Shown: positions 6,140-13,556 of the stretch, in pieces
How the letters are laid out: every line of letters starts with the position of its first letter
How positions within the stretch are numbered: the stretch's first letter is position 1
Assembly (NCBI RefSeq): GCF_002902285.1
Contig: NZ_PPRU01000034.1
Location: forward strand, 1 to 33,834
Length of the DNA stretch: 33,834 nucleotides
From: Staphylococcus simulans
GTDB taxonomy: Bacteria; Bacillota; Bacilli; Staphylococcales; Staphylococcaceae
Reading direction: 5' to 3'
Notes under the pieces: generated by a model
What the model was told of the DNA's origin: nothing
Seen by the model: the letters and a program-made list of their open reading frames with translations, nothing else
Databases searched by the model: none
Made by a program: the position numbers and the translations under genes

Positions 6140-7555
6140 ATGACAGAAAATACAAAGGAAAATTCAAAAGATTCATCTTCAAAATTTCAATTAAAAACAC
6201 CTCATACGTATGCATTGTTAATGATGATTATCGCCATTGCTTGCGTCTTGACGTATATTATTCCAGCAGGAGAATATAAACGCGTAGATAAAGGGGGACA
6301 AACTTTAGTAGTCCCAGGTTCATATCATAGTATTGAACAACACGGGGTGTCGTTTTTAGATTTATTCCGTGCAGTACCTGAAGGTTTATTGACAGGGGGA
6401 GAAATTGTCTTTTATATCTTTTTAGTCGGTGGTGCCTTCGGTATTGTACATAGAACAGGCGCATTTGAAAATGGGATTAACCAAGCGATTAAAACATTAG
6501 GTTCTTCGCGCATCTTAATGATTCCATTAACTATGATTGTGTTCTCTATTTTAGGCTTTTCAATTGGTTTAGCAGAAGAAACCATTATCTTTGTGCCGAT
6601 TGGTGTAATCATTGCGAGAACCCTAGGTTATGATGCGATGACAGGAGCCGCGATGGTGATTTTAGGTGCCGCAAGTGGATTTATTGGAGGTATGTTGAAT
6701 CCATTTACAGTCGGTGTTGCGCAAACCGTTGCTGAACTTCCCATGTTCTCAGGTTGGGGGTTACGTTCCATCATTTATATATTCATCTTAGCCGCAGCGA
6801 TCGGTTCGGTAATGCTTTATGCTAGAAAAGTGAAACGTAATCCAAAGAAAAGTGTCGTTTATGCTTTAGAACAAGAAGAAGGTCAAAGTCATAAAGCTAT
6901 AGAATATGAACGCTTTACCAAACGTCAGGCCTTCGCATTAAGTATTATTGCGTTAACTATTGTGTTTAACGTCTATGGTATCTTTCGTTATGAATGGTCT
7001 TTTAATCAAATGAGCGCAAACTTTGTTTTAGCAGGTTTGCTTGCAGGGTTTGTCAGTGACTTAGGTATGAATGGTACCTTTGATGCTTTTATTGAAGGAA
7101 TGAAAGACATTTTATTTGGTGCAATGATTGTTGGTTTTGCGAAAGGCATTGTCGTTATTTTAGAACAAGGTAAAATTATTGATTCTATTATTCATGGAAT
7201 GACTACACTACTTAATGATGTCCCATCGTCTATTGTGATTATTGTGATGTTTATCTTCCAATTTTTCCTTAACTTCTTCATTCCATCTGGTTCAGGACAA
7301 GCATTGACTACAATGCCTTTGATGGTGCCGATTTCAGACTTGCTGGATATTAATCGTCAACTTACAGTGCTTGCTTTCCAATATGGTGATTCCATCAGCA
7401 ATGTGCTGTTTCCGACTTCTGCCATTTTAATGGGTGCACTCGCAGTTGCGAAAATTTCATACGTACAGTGGTTGAAATTCGCTTGGAAATTGATTCTGCT
7501 GTGGGTTATTATTTGTGCAATTGCCATGTCCATCGCATTGCTTGTCGGTTATTAG
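6140..7555 (+). CDS. yfcC: YfcC-family membrane carrier
   Basis: A 471-residue integral membrane protein with about 12 hydrophobic segments, belonging to the YfcC/C4-dicarboxylate anaerobic carrier group. Recognisable stretches are THTYALLMMIIAIACVLTYIIPAGEY at the first helix, VGGAFGIVHRTGAFENGI, LGFSIGLAEETIIFVPI, GAASGFIGGMLNPFTVGVAQ, and the second-half NFFIPSGSGQALTTMPLMVPISDLL typical of the family. Members are thought to move amino acids or small peptides and organic acids; the substrate here cannot be told. ATG 6140 is seven bases behind AGAGG; ATG 6134 would sit on the ribosome site. A DUF1722 gene follows after 46 bases with no terminator between, so the two are probably co-transcribed. 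Confidence 0.88.
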   Translation: MTENTKENSKDSSSKFQLKTPHTYALLMMIIAIACVLTYIIPAGEYKRVDKGGQTLVVPGSYHSIEQHGVSFLDLFRAVPEGLLTGGEIVFYIFLVGGAFGIVHRTGAFENGINQAIKTLGSSRILMIPLTMIVFSILGFSIGLAEETIIFVPIGVIIARTLGYDAMTGAAMVILGAASGFIGGMLNPFTVGVAQTVAELPMFSGWGLRSIIYIFILAAAIGSVMLYARKVKRNPKKSVVYALEQEEGQSHKAIEYERFTKRQAFALSIIALTIVFNVYGIFRYEWSFNQMSANFVLAGLLAGFVSDLGMNGTFDAFIEGMKDILFGAMIVGFAKGIVVILEQGKIIDSIIHGMTTLLNDVPSSIVIIVMFIFQFFLNFFIPSGSGQALTTMPLMVPISDLLDINRQLTVLAFQYGDSISNVLFPTSAILMGALAVAKISYVQWLKFAWKLILLWVIICAIAMSIALLVGY

Positions 7556-7601
7556 GGAATACTAACTCTGTTCAAAGATAAAACGTGAGGAGGAAGTGTC
7601 C

Positions 7602-7973
7602 TTGAATCAACACGAGAAAGAGAAATTATGGCGTGAATATAAATATGAAGTCATGTGGCATAGCCAAGCACACTATAACCAAATCAGATCAGTCATGAAA
7701 GATAATGTAGAAGGTGAGGTATTACAACGCTTGATTGATGAAGCATTAGCCCTCCCTCCGTCTAAAGGCGCCGTCATCAATACGTTTGATCATATGTGGG
7801 GCTATTTTAAGAAAGAAGCGGATGATACTGAAAAAAATCGACATCAAACATTGAAAGCGGACTTCGAATCAGGAAAAACAACATCTGATGAGCTCTTGTC
7901 ATTTATCTATACACTTGCGACTAAATATCAAAGTAAGTACTTATTAAATTCTTCAATTTTGAAGAATGCATGA
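7602..7973 (+). CDS. DUF1722 (YbgA-like) protein
   Basis: A 123-residue protein matching the YbgA/DUF1722 pattern: LWREYKYEVMWHSQAHYNQI near the N-terminus, PPSKGAVINTFDHMWGYF in the middle and a C-terminal segment near KYLLNSSIL. Elsewhere the domain is fused to DUF523 or lies next to photolyase genes; here it stands alone behind a carrier gene. Its biochemical role is not established. TTG 7602 is the likely start because GAGGAGG ends eight bases before it; GTG 7596 is only two bases away from that site. The 3' end contains a perfect dyad, TTCTTCAA / TTGAAGAA. Confidence 0.85.
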   Translation: MNQHEKEKLWREYKYEVMWHSQAHYNQIRSVMKDNVEGEVLQRLIDEALALPPSKGAVINTFDHMWGYFKKEADDTEKNRHQTLKADFESGKTTSDELLSFIYTLATKYQSKYLLNSSILKNA

Positions 7974-7975
7974 CA

Positions 7976-8042
7976 GAAAATCAGAAGTATTAAAAAATTT
8001 GAGGAAAGTGGTAGGTTATTAAATGACTTTTATCTGATTTTC
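7976..8042. repeat. 10-bp inverted repeat upstream of crtM
   Basis: GAAAATCAGA (7976-7985) recurs exactly inverted as TCTGATTTTC (8033-8042), 47 bases apart, and a related palindrome AAATCAGATTT lies at 8071-8081. The set fills the gap between the DUF1722 stop and crtM. It could be a weak long-loop terminator or a protein-binding array. No convincing SigA or SigB promoter for crtM was seen here. Confidence 0.4.
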
Positions 8043-8171
8043 GCTTAACATGTAACACAAGTTTCAAATTAAATCAGATTTGGTTAACTGAATAACTTAA
8101 CTTATTATTAAAATTTCAAATAGAGGGTAATTGACTCTAGTAGGAATAATGACAGCAAGGTGTGAAATGTT

Positions 8172-9035
8172 ATGGAACAATTAATAAATGATGATTACGA
8201 ATACTGCAGAAAGATAATGGAAGAGTACTCAAAGACCTTCTCTTATGCGTTTAATAGTCTGCCTGAACAAGAGCGTAAAGCAGTTTGGGCGATTTATGCA
8301 GTATGTCGCATGATAGATGACAGTATAGATGAATATGAAGATCCGAAACGCTTAGATGCGATTCGTGAAGATTTAGAACACATCTACGATGGAGATTCTG
8401 AAAATGTGAACTTTAATAGTAACGCATCTGTGATGCGTGCGTTTCGTCATACATTAAAATCTTATCCTGTTCCATTACATGCCTTTAAAACATTAATGGA
8501 TTACGTGGAAAGCGATTTGACTATGACAGCATTAGAAACAGATGAAGAGCTAGATGCCTATTGTTACGGCGTGGCAGGTACAATTGGTGAGTTACTGACA
8601 CCTGTACTTGCTTATGTACAATATTATGAGACAGCAGATAAAGTGGGGATTGAACTCGGTAAAGCCCTACAAATCACAAATATTTTACGTGATGTCGGTG
8701 AAGACTTTGAAAACAACCGTATCTATTTAAGCGCAAATCGCTTAAAAGAATATAATGTTGATTTAAAAGCAGTATTTGAAGACGGTGTGACGCAAAACTA
8801 TATTGATTTGTGGGAAAGTTACGCCAAAGATGCGGATGCTATGTATCATAATGCATTAAGTCATTTAGATTACTTCCACGAAGATGCACGCCCCATTATT
8901 GAAGTTGCAGCTCAAGCGTATCGTGAAATCCTTGAAGTTGTACGTAAAAAGCATTATTCATTGCACCAACGTGCATATGTCAGTCGCTTGAAAAAAGGTC
9001 AAATTTACCGTCGTGTCATGAAATCATACAAATAA
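8172..9035 (+). CDS. crtM: Dehydrosqualene (diapophytoene) synthase CrtM
   Basis: A 287-residue trans-isoprenyl diphosphate synthase that condenses two farnesyl diphosphates to C30 dehydrosqualene, the first step of staphylococcal carotenoid (staphyloxanthin-type) synthesis. Both Mg-binding motifs are intact: DDSID at 49-53 and DVGED at 174-178, with the FSYAF, WAIYAVCR, CYGVAGTIGE and NILRDVGEDFENNR segments and length as I recall for S. aureus CrtM. ATG 8172 follows AAGGTG. The unusual point is the context: the desaturase crtN and genes crtOPQ are not adjacent, and a strong terminator follows immediately. Unless crtN is elsewhere, this gene would yield only colourless dehydrosqualene. Identity is secure; pathway output is inference. 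Confidence 0.96.
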   Translation: MEQLINDDYEYCRKIMEEYSKTFSYAFNSLPEQERKAVWAIYAVCRMIDDSIDEYEDPKRLDAIREDLEHIYDGDSENVNFNSNASVMRAFRHTLKSYPVPLHAFKTLMDYVESDLTMTALETDEELDAYCYGVAGTIGELLTPVLAYVQYYETADKVGIELGKALQITNILRDVGEDFENNRIYLSANRLKEYNVDLKAVFEDGVTQNYIDLWESYAKDADAMYHNALSHLDYFHEDARPIIEVAAQAYREILEVVRKKHYSLHQRAYVSRLKKGQIYRRVMKSYK

Positions 9036-9063
9036 CTTTAAACTTAAAACAATAAACTATAAA

Positions 9064-9105
9064 CAAAACCAGCATGTGATGTTTCAAACAGGCATGCTGG
9101 TTTTG
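9064..9105. terminator. Bidirectional terminator after crtM
   Basis: AAAACCAGCATG pairs perfectly with CATGCTGGTTTT around a 16-base loop, with T/A runs on both sides. It separates the convergent crtM and pyridoxamine-oxidase-like genes. Confidence 0.88.
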
Positions 9106-9118
9106 TCATGTTTATAGC

Positions 9119-9544
9119 TTAATTAAATTCTACATATTGCGGTCCATCTTCTGAATCGCTATTCATTAATTTAATAGATCTTGGAATAGCTCTGATGACA
9201 CAAAGTTTAGGGTCTTCTTTCGATTCAAAGAACGATTTATCTTGTTCGTCCCAAATCCAATCTAATACATCTGGATCTTCAGTGACTTCTAATTCTGCAT
9301 AGATTTCTAAGAAACTATGGTTTTTCGTATCATCATAGCCTAATAAAATATGCGCAACAGGATTTTGTTCGATTTCTTCAATCTTTACTGAGTCTGTACT
9401 AGTTTTCGTATATAAATCAAATTCTTGATCATAGAAAATCATATATCGGCTATCTGGCTTATTGTCATAGGAAGTTGAAAGTACACCAATACGTGATGCT
9501 TTCATAATATCTTTAATCTTTTTTAAGACAACTTGTCTATCCAT
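9119..9544 (-). CDS. Pyridoxamine 5'-phosphate oxidase-like flavin-binding protein
   Basis: A 141-residue single-domain protein of the PNPOx-like split beta-barrel fold, the group that includes general stress protein 26. The pattern is VVLKKIKDIMKASRIGVLST, KPDSRYMIFYDQEFDLYTKTSTDSVKIEEIEQNPVAHILLGYDD and a C-terminal CVIRAIPRSIKLM. Family members bind FMN or F420 as dimers; the substrate is unknown here and this is not the vitamin B6 enzyme proper, which is longer. ATG 9544 follows AGAGGTG with five to six bases; the GTG at 9553 belongs to that site. It is monocistronic. Confidence 0.88.
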   Translation of the reverse strand: MDRQVVLKKIKDIMKASRIGVLSTSYDNKPDSRYMIFYDQEFDLYTKTSTDSVKIEEIEQNPVAHILLGYDDTKNHSFLEIYAELEVTEDPDVLDWIWDEQDKSFFESKEDPKLCVIRAIPRSIKLMNSDSEDGPQYVEFN

Positions 9545-9638
9545 AGTATTCACCTCTTTTTTTATATTTACCCGTATGCGTTGGCAATAAAAGTTGTGTC
9601 AGGTATAACTCATCCTTTATGCATATTGTAAATGTCGC

Positions 9639-9644
9639 TATAAT
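9639..9644 (+). promoter_or_regulatory. -10 element of the glycerate kinase promoter
   Basis: A consensus TATAAT lies 31 bases before the glycerate kinase start. The base hexamer 17 bases upstream (TTTATG) is a poor -35, so this is a modest prediction. Confidence 0.45.
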
Positions 9645-9674
9645 GAAGATGAAAAAAGAAGGAGGCATCATGGA

Positions 9675-10850
9675 ATGGTACGAAAAATTGTGATTGCACC
9701 AGATTCATTTAAAGAAACTTTAACAGCGGCTGAAGCGGCACAAGCCATAGAATTAGGACTACAGGAAGTCTTGCCTGAAACGGTCATCTATGACAAAGTA
9801 CCGATGGCTGATGGCGGTGAAGGGACGATGCAGTCGCTCCATGATGCCTTAGGCGGAACCATGAAACCTGTAAAAGCGACAGACGCTTTAGGCCGAATTA
9901 TTGATGCACAATATTCATATGTTGAACAAAGTAAAACGGCTATTATTGAACTCGCAGAAGCTTCTGGTTTAGAAACAATCGAACTCAAACATCGTAATCC
10001 GCTTGTGACTTCTACATACGGTACAGGGCAATTGATTTTAAGCGCACTAAATCAAGGTGCACAAAAAATTATCCTCGGTATTGGCGGAAGTGCGACCAAT
10101 GATGGCGGAACAGGTATGATGAAAGCACTTGGCGTAAAATTCCTTGATGAGAAAGGTGACAACTTACCTGAAGGTGGTGCCGTTCTAATCAACCTTGCGC
10201 AAATTAATATTTCTAATTTAGACAAACGGCTGAAAAACGTAACTTTTGAAGTAGTCTGTGATGTTGATAACCCATTACTTGGACCCACAGGTGCTACTCA
10301 TACGTACGCTAAACAAAAAGGCGCTTCACCAAAAGATATTGAACAACTTGAACAAGCTTTAACACATTATAATCACGTGTTATCAGAAGCGTTTCAACAT
10401 GATTATTCTAATGTGCCAGGAGCGGGGGCTGCAGGTGGTACAGGTATTGCGTTAGTTGCTTTTTTAGCTGCAGAACTTTCTCGAGGTATCGATATTGTTT
10501 TACATGAAACACAGTTAAAAGCACGTCTGAAAGATGCTGATATTTGTATTACCGGTGAAGGTAAAATCGATCGACAGACAATTTATGGGAAAACGCCGAT
10601 TGGTGTTGCGAAAACAGCTCAACAATTTAACATACCTGTTATTGCGTTATGCGGCGTAACTGGAGAAGGCTATGAAGCTGTTAAAACACATGGGATTGAT
10701 CACGTCTTCAGTGTGACTGGCCTAGATGACAGACCACCAAACAACCATGCTTCAATCAGTAAAGCAGAAGCACTTGCACATCCATTTCGTTATTTAAAAG
10801 CACTCGCACAAGATGCGGCACATAGATTAGAATTAGGGAAGAACGTCTAA
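9675..10850 (+). CDS. glxK: Glycerate kinase (GlxK/GarK family)
   Basis: A 391-residue glycerate kinase that phosphorylates D-glycerate, feeding it into lower glycolysis. Family motifs are IAPDSFKETLTA at the N-terminus, PMADGGEGTM near 45, ILGIGGSATNDGGTGMM near 135, ADICITGEGKID near 290 and the C-terminal pattern IPVIALCGVTGEGYE. Length is slightly above the usual 370-380. ATG 9675 lies nine bases behind AAGGAGG; an overlapping ATG at 9670 opens only a short dead-end frame. No glyoxylate or glycerate pathway genes are next to it, so it looks like a free-standing salvage enzyme. Whether the product is 2- or 3-phosphoglycerate cannot be told here. Confidence 0.95.
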   Translation: MVRKIVIAPDSFKETLTAAEAAQAIELGLQEVLPETVIYDKVPMADGGEGTMQSLHDALGGTMKPVKATDALGRIIDAQYSYVEQSKTAIIELAEASGLETIELKHRNPLVTSTYGTGQLILSALNQGAQKIILGIGGSATNDGGTGMMKALGVKFLDEKGDNLPEGGAVLINLAQINISNLDKRLKNVTFEVVCDVDNPLLGPTGATHTYAKQKGASPKDIEQLEQALTHYNHVLSEAFQHDYSNVPGAGAAGGTGIALVAFLAAELSRGIDIVLHETQLKARLKDADICITGEGKIDRQTIYGKTPIGVAKTAQQFNIPVIALCGVTGEGYEAVKTHGIDHVFSVTGLDDRPPNNHASISKAEALAHPFRYLKALAQDAAHRLELGKNV

Positions 10851-10871
10851 ATAGTTAGACGTTCTTTTTTT
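10839..10871 (+). terminator. Terminator of glycerate kinase gene
   Basis: AAGAACGTCTAA pairs perfectly with TTAGACGTTCTT around an ATAG loop and is followed by Ts. The stop codon lies inside the first arm. Confidence 0.92.
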
Positions 10872-10915
10872 CTTCAAAAAATCAACTTCATTTTTGGTAG
10901 TTAATACTATAGCGT

Positions 10916-11107
10916 TCATTGCTTAGGATGTTTAAAACGTCCAACTATCCAAGCAATCAATGCTAATAACATTACACAAATAAAAAGAACGATATTGATA
11001 TAACTTTTTATTATCTGATCAGGATTAAACAAGCTATTAAGTAACAATATTCCTGTAAGTATGATTAATAGATATTGAACGATGACATAGCGTTTCTTCA
11101 TATTCAA
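10916..11107 (-). CDS. Small two-helix membrane protein
   Basis: A 63-residue protein with two hydrophobic segments, roughly residues 8-26 and 36-55, basic ends (MNMKKRYV, GRFKHPKQ) and no domain I recognise. TTG 11107 has the better spacing (six bases) behind AGAGAGG; ATG 11101 would leave 12 bases. The good ribosome site and clean topology argue that it is real. No function can be assigned. Confidence 0.65.
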   Translation of the reverse strand: MNMKKRYVIVQYLLIILTGILLLNSLFNPDQIIKSYINIVLFICVMLLALIAWIVGRFKHPKQ

Positions 11108-11311
11108 TCAGCACCTCTCTCTTTATATGCGTGATTAACTTTAAAATTAGAATAACATAAAATTGTTAAAATATGATTAAATAATTGAAGCGAGTGTGTA
11201 ATGAATCATCTACCTTGTTTGAGTCATTTGAAATGAAGTCGATTTAAGTAAACATTATGAAAGCTTGTATATTTAAGAGTGAAATGAAAAAGAGAAAAAA
11301 TGTGTATTTTA
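11108..11311. other. AT-rich intergenic stretch
   Basis: About 200 bases between the divergent small membrane protein and the yhgE control region. I see no gene, tRNA or clear structure here; the regulatory signals start at 11312. Confidence 0.6.
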
Positions 11312-11331
11312 TTGTTGACAATCATCAACAA
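11312..11331. promoter_or_regulatory. 20-bp perfect dyad over the yhgE -35
   Basis: TTGTTGA-CAATCA-TCAACAA is a perfect seven-base inverted repeat with six-base spacing. It overlaps the TTGACA -35 element, a classic position for repression. The form fits a MarR-type operator, and a MarR gene is second in the operon. Confidence 0.6.
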
Positions 11332-11343
11332 TGGGTTTAATAT
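11315..11343 (+). promoter_or_regulatory. Promoter of the yhgE-marR operon
   Basis: Consensus TTGACA (11315-11320), a 17-base spacer and TAATAT (11338-11343). Transcription would start near 11350, inside the first GTACAC dyad, giving a leader of about 138 bases. Confidence 0.78.
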
Positions 11344-11351
11344 TAGAAAAC

Positions 11352-11366
11352 GTACACAGGGTGTAC
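11352..11366. promoter_or_regulatory. GTACAC operator 1
   Basis: GTACAC-AGG-GTGTAC, a perfect six-base dyad with a three-base centre at the predicted transcription start. The same sequence with one change recurs about 100 bases downstream, so it looks like a specific protein-binding site. Confidence 0.65.
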
Positions 11367-11402
11367 CATTTAAAATAACAAATCAATAATGGAAAATAAA
11401 TG

Positions 11403-11438
11403 CGTAAAAGTGTTGGGGTATCAAGCTTTTACGTTTTA
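11403..11438 (+). other. Leader hairpin between the two operators
   Basis: CGTAAAAG (11403-11410) pairs with CTTTTACG (11426-11433), followed by TTTTAAAAAG. It resembles a weak attenuator or terminator in the yhgE leader. Confidence 0.4.
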
Positions 11439-11446
11439 AAAAGTAT

Positions 11447-11469
11447 TATAGTACATAGGGTGTACTATA
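11447..11469. promoter_or_regulatory. GTACAC operator 2, extended
   Basis: TATAGTACAT-AGG-GTGTACTATA is a ten-base dyad with one mismatch, same core and same AGG centre as operator 1. It ends 18 bases before the yhgE start codon, next to the ribosome site. Confidence 0.65.
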
Positions 11470-11487
11470 AAGGAGAAGGAGTTACTT

Positions 11488-12921
11488 ATGTTTAATGAGT
11501 TTAAATTTATCAAAAATAATAAGATGTTAATTGTTGCGTTAATTGCGATTGGTTTATTACCTCTGATTTATGTAGCATTATTTGTGGGGTCAATTTGGAA
11601 TCCATATGATAAGACAGACCAATTGAAAATATCTATTGTTAATGAAGATAAAGCAGCAACACTTCAAGGCAAGAAAATCAATATTGGAGACGAAGTCGTA
11701 TCGAAACTTAAAGATAATAAAAAATTCGATTTCCAAGAAGTATCTAAAGACACAGCGAAAAAACAATTAAAGAACGGCAAAGCTATCGGAACAATTATTA
11801 TTCCAGAAGATGCATCTAAAAATGCGACAACATTATTAAATAAAAATCCAAAGAAAATTGAATTAGAAACACAAGTGAACCCAGGTTCAAGTTATACAGG
11901 CAGTCAAGCGGCACAAAAAGCGATTGATACTGTAACCAAATCGATTCGCAATACAGTGCGTGCAGAATACTTAGATGAATTATTTGCGGCTAATAAACAA
12001 TCTAAACAAGGTTATACAGATACATCGAAGGCTTTAGGACAAATGTCTCAAGCAGAAGGACAATTAATTAATGGTAATGAACAGGTGACTGCAGGTTTAA
12101 AACAAATGGCACCTATGGCAGGCGCACAAGGTGAACAGTTAGTTCAAGGTAATGAACAAGTGACACAAGGCTTACAACAGCTTCAACAAAATAATGAACA
12201 ACTTAAACAAAAAATTGATCAAGCAGTAGAAAAACAAACGAATGTCCATTTTGAAAATGAAAATGAACAAGCATTAAATGATATTGAGAAAGTAACAGAA
12301 AACAATATCACTAAAGCAGATTACTATGGCGAAACAGTTTTACCTTATATGGCAAGTGTAGGTTTATTTGTAGGTGCTGTATCTTTTGCGGCAATTTATC
12401 CATTAACTAAAACATTACGTCAAGATGTCGCACCATGGAAACAATGGTTAGGTAAAGTGTTCTTATATGTCTTACAAGGTTCATTCAGTGCCATCATGTT
12501 AAGTCTATGGGTGAAATTCGGACTCGGTTTAGATATTGAAAACATAGGTAAGTTCTTAACAGTCATGTTCTTATGGGCAATTGCGGCAATCGCAGTAACT
12601 TCTTTACTCGTACTATTATTAGATCGTGTCGGTTTATTCTTAGCGATGTTATTGTTAGTACTGCAATTAAGCTCAAGTGAAGGAATGTTCCCGATTGAAA
12701 TGTCAGCCGCATTCTTCCGTTTCATCCACCCATTCTCACCAATGTCATACGCGATTCAAGGCTTCCGTGAAGCCATCTTTACGAATGCAGGCCACTTTAC
12801 TTTCGGTTTTGTAGCCGCAATCCTTACTGGTATTGCGTTAGGTGTGATGTTGATTCAATATCTAGTATTAATCTGGTTTAACAAACGTGGCAAACCACTA
12901 TTCCAAATGAAATTCAACTAA
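11488..12921 (+). CDS. yhgE: Short YhgE/Pip-family ABC-2-type membrane exporter
   Basis: A 477-residue membrane protein of the YhgE/Pip (phage infection protein) group. One N-terminal helix (MLIVALIAIGLLPLIYVALFVGSIW) is followed by an extracellular region of about 240 residues, then five or six helices from about residue 285 including the family stretch SSSEGMFPIEMSAAFFRFIHPFSPMSYAIQGFREAIF. The outer region has a Gln/Asn-rich coiled coil with a repeated motif, NGNEQVTAGLKQ and QGNEQVTQGLQQ. Many YhgE proteins have 700-900 residues, so the outer coil here is much shortened. Relatives act in export or drug and envelope stress resistance. It is followed by a marR gene and controlled by three upstream dyads, typical of an inducible efflux operon. 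Confidence 0.9.
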   Translation: MFNEFKFIKNNKMLIVALIAIGLLPLIYVALFVGSIWNPYDKTDQLKISIVNEDKAATLQGKKINIGDEVVSKLKDNKKFDFQEVSKDTAKKQLKNGKAIGTIIIPEDASKNATTLLNKNPKKIELETQVNPGSSYTGSQAAQKAIDTVTKSIRNTVRAEYLDELFAANKQSKQGYTDTSKALGQMSQAEGQLINGNEQVTAGLKQMAPMAGAQGEQLVQGNEQVTQGLQQLQQNNEQLKQKIDQAVEKQTNVHFENENEQALNDIEKVTENNITKADYYGETVLPYMASVGLFVGAVSFAAIYPLTKTLRQDVAPWKQWLGKVFLYVLQGSFSAIMLSLWVKFGLGLDIENIGKFLTVMFLWAIAAIAVTSLLVLLLDRVGLFLAMLLLVLQLSSSEGMFPIEMSAAFFRFIHPFSPMSYAIQGFREAIFTNAGHFTFGFVAAILTGIALGVMLIQYLVLIWFNKRGKPLFQMKFN

Positions 12922-12963
12922 TGATAAAATGTGAGTGAAGCGCAATAAGTTGGAGGGACAATC

Positions 12964-13404
12964 ATGAATGACGAAATGAAAGAAGCATTAACTAGATTTG
13001 ATTTGAGTTTAATGAATATCAATAAATACATTTCAGATATGCTTCAAGAAACAGGATTGAAACATATGATTTCACGAGAGCAATTAGAAGCTTTAATTAT
13101 GATCCGTTCTCATCGCAGATTAACGATTAATGAACTTGCTGACTTACAAGATATCTTTAAAACTGCAGCTTCTAAACGTATTCATAAACTAGAAAAAATG
13201 GGACTGGTACAACAAGCAGCTTCAGATAATAAGCGTATTAAATTAATGGAAATGACTGATGAGGGCATTCAATTTTTAGAAGAAGTCAAAGAAAAAATGG
13301 CTTGGATTGTCAGTGAATGTTTAAAAGGACATTTCAGTACTGAGGAAATTGTACAGTTTGTAGATAAACTTCAAGCCATTGAACAAACATTGAAACAACG
13401 TTAA
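12964..13404 (+). CDS. MarR-family transcriptional regulator
   Basis: A 146-residue winged-helix regulator. The DNA-binding core reads REQLEALIMIRSHRRLTINELADLQDIFKTAASKRIHKLEKMGLVQQ, with the wing DNKRIKLMEMTDEG and dimerisation helices on both sides, at standard MarR length. MarR proteins usually repress their own operon until a phenolic or lipophilic ligand or an oxidant is bound. ATG 12964 follows GGAGGG. It lies 42 bases behind yhgE with no terminator between, and the dyads upstream of yhgE are the obvious candidate operators. There is no conspicuous Cys for a redox switch near the N-terminus. Confidence 0.93.
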   Translation: MNDEMKEALTRFDLSLMNINKYISDMLQETGLKHMISREQLEALIMIRSHRRLTINELADLQDIFKTAASKRIHKLEKMGLVQQAASDNKRIKLMEMTDEGIQFLEEVKEKMAWIVSECLKGHFSTEEIVQFVDKLQAIEQTLKQR

Positions 13405-13421
13405 ATGAATAACGTAAGGTT

Positions 13422-13459
13422 AAGCACCGCTACACGATAGAGAGTGAAGCGGTGCTTTT
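13422..13459 (+). terminator. Terminator of the yhgE-marR operon
   Basis: AGCACCGCT pairs with AGCGGTGCT, with an inner CAC/GTG helix, followed by TTTTATTTA. Confidence 0.88.
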
Positions 13460-13556
13460 ATTTACGCTCAATGCATAGTCAACGTGGGGAGGCGGGTATA
13501 GAAGGATAACATTCATGTAAGAGATAAACGTTATAAGTACGAAGGAGTTGGAAAAT

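Noticed and set aside
8100..8171. SigB-type promoter for crtM (GGGTAA near 8126)
   Set aside because: No GTTT-type -35 lies at a correct distance from it, so the match is only to a common hexamer.
9788..10288. Minus-strand frames inside glycerate kinase
   Set aside because: They are antisense shadows of a conserved gene with all family motifs.
13488..13500. SigB-like GGGTAT upstream of the MDR gene
   Set aside because: No GTTT element occurs 12-15 bases upstream.
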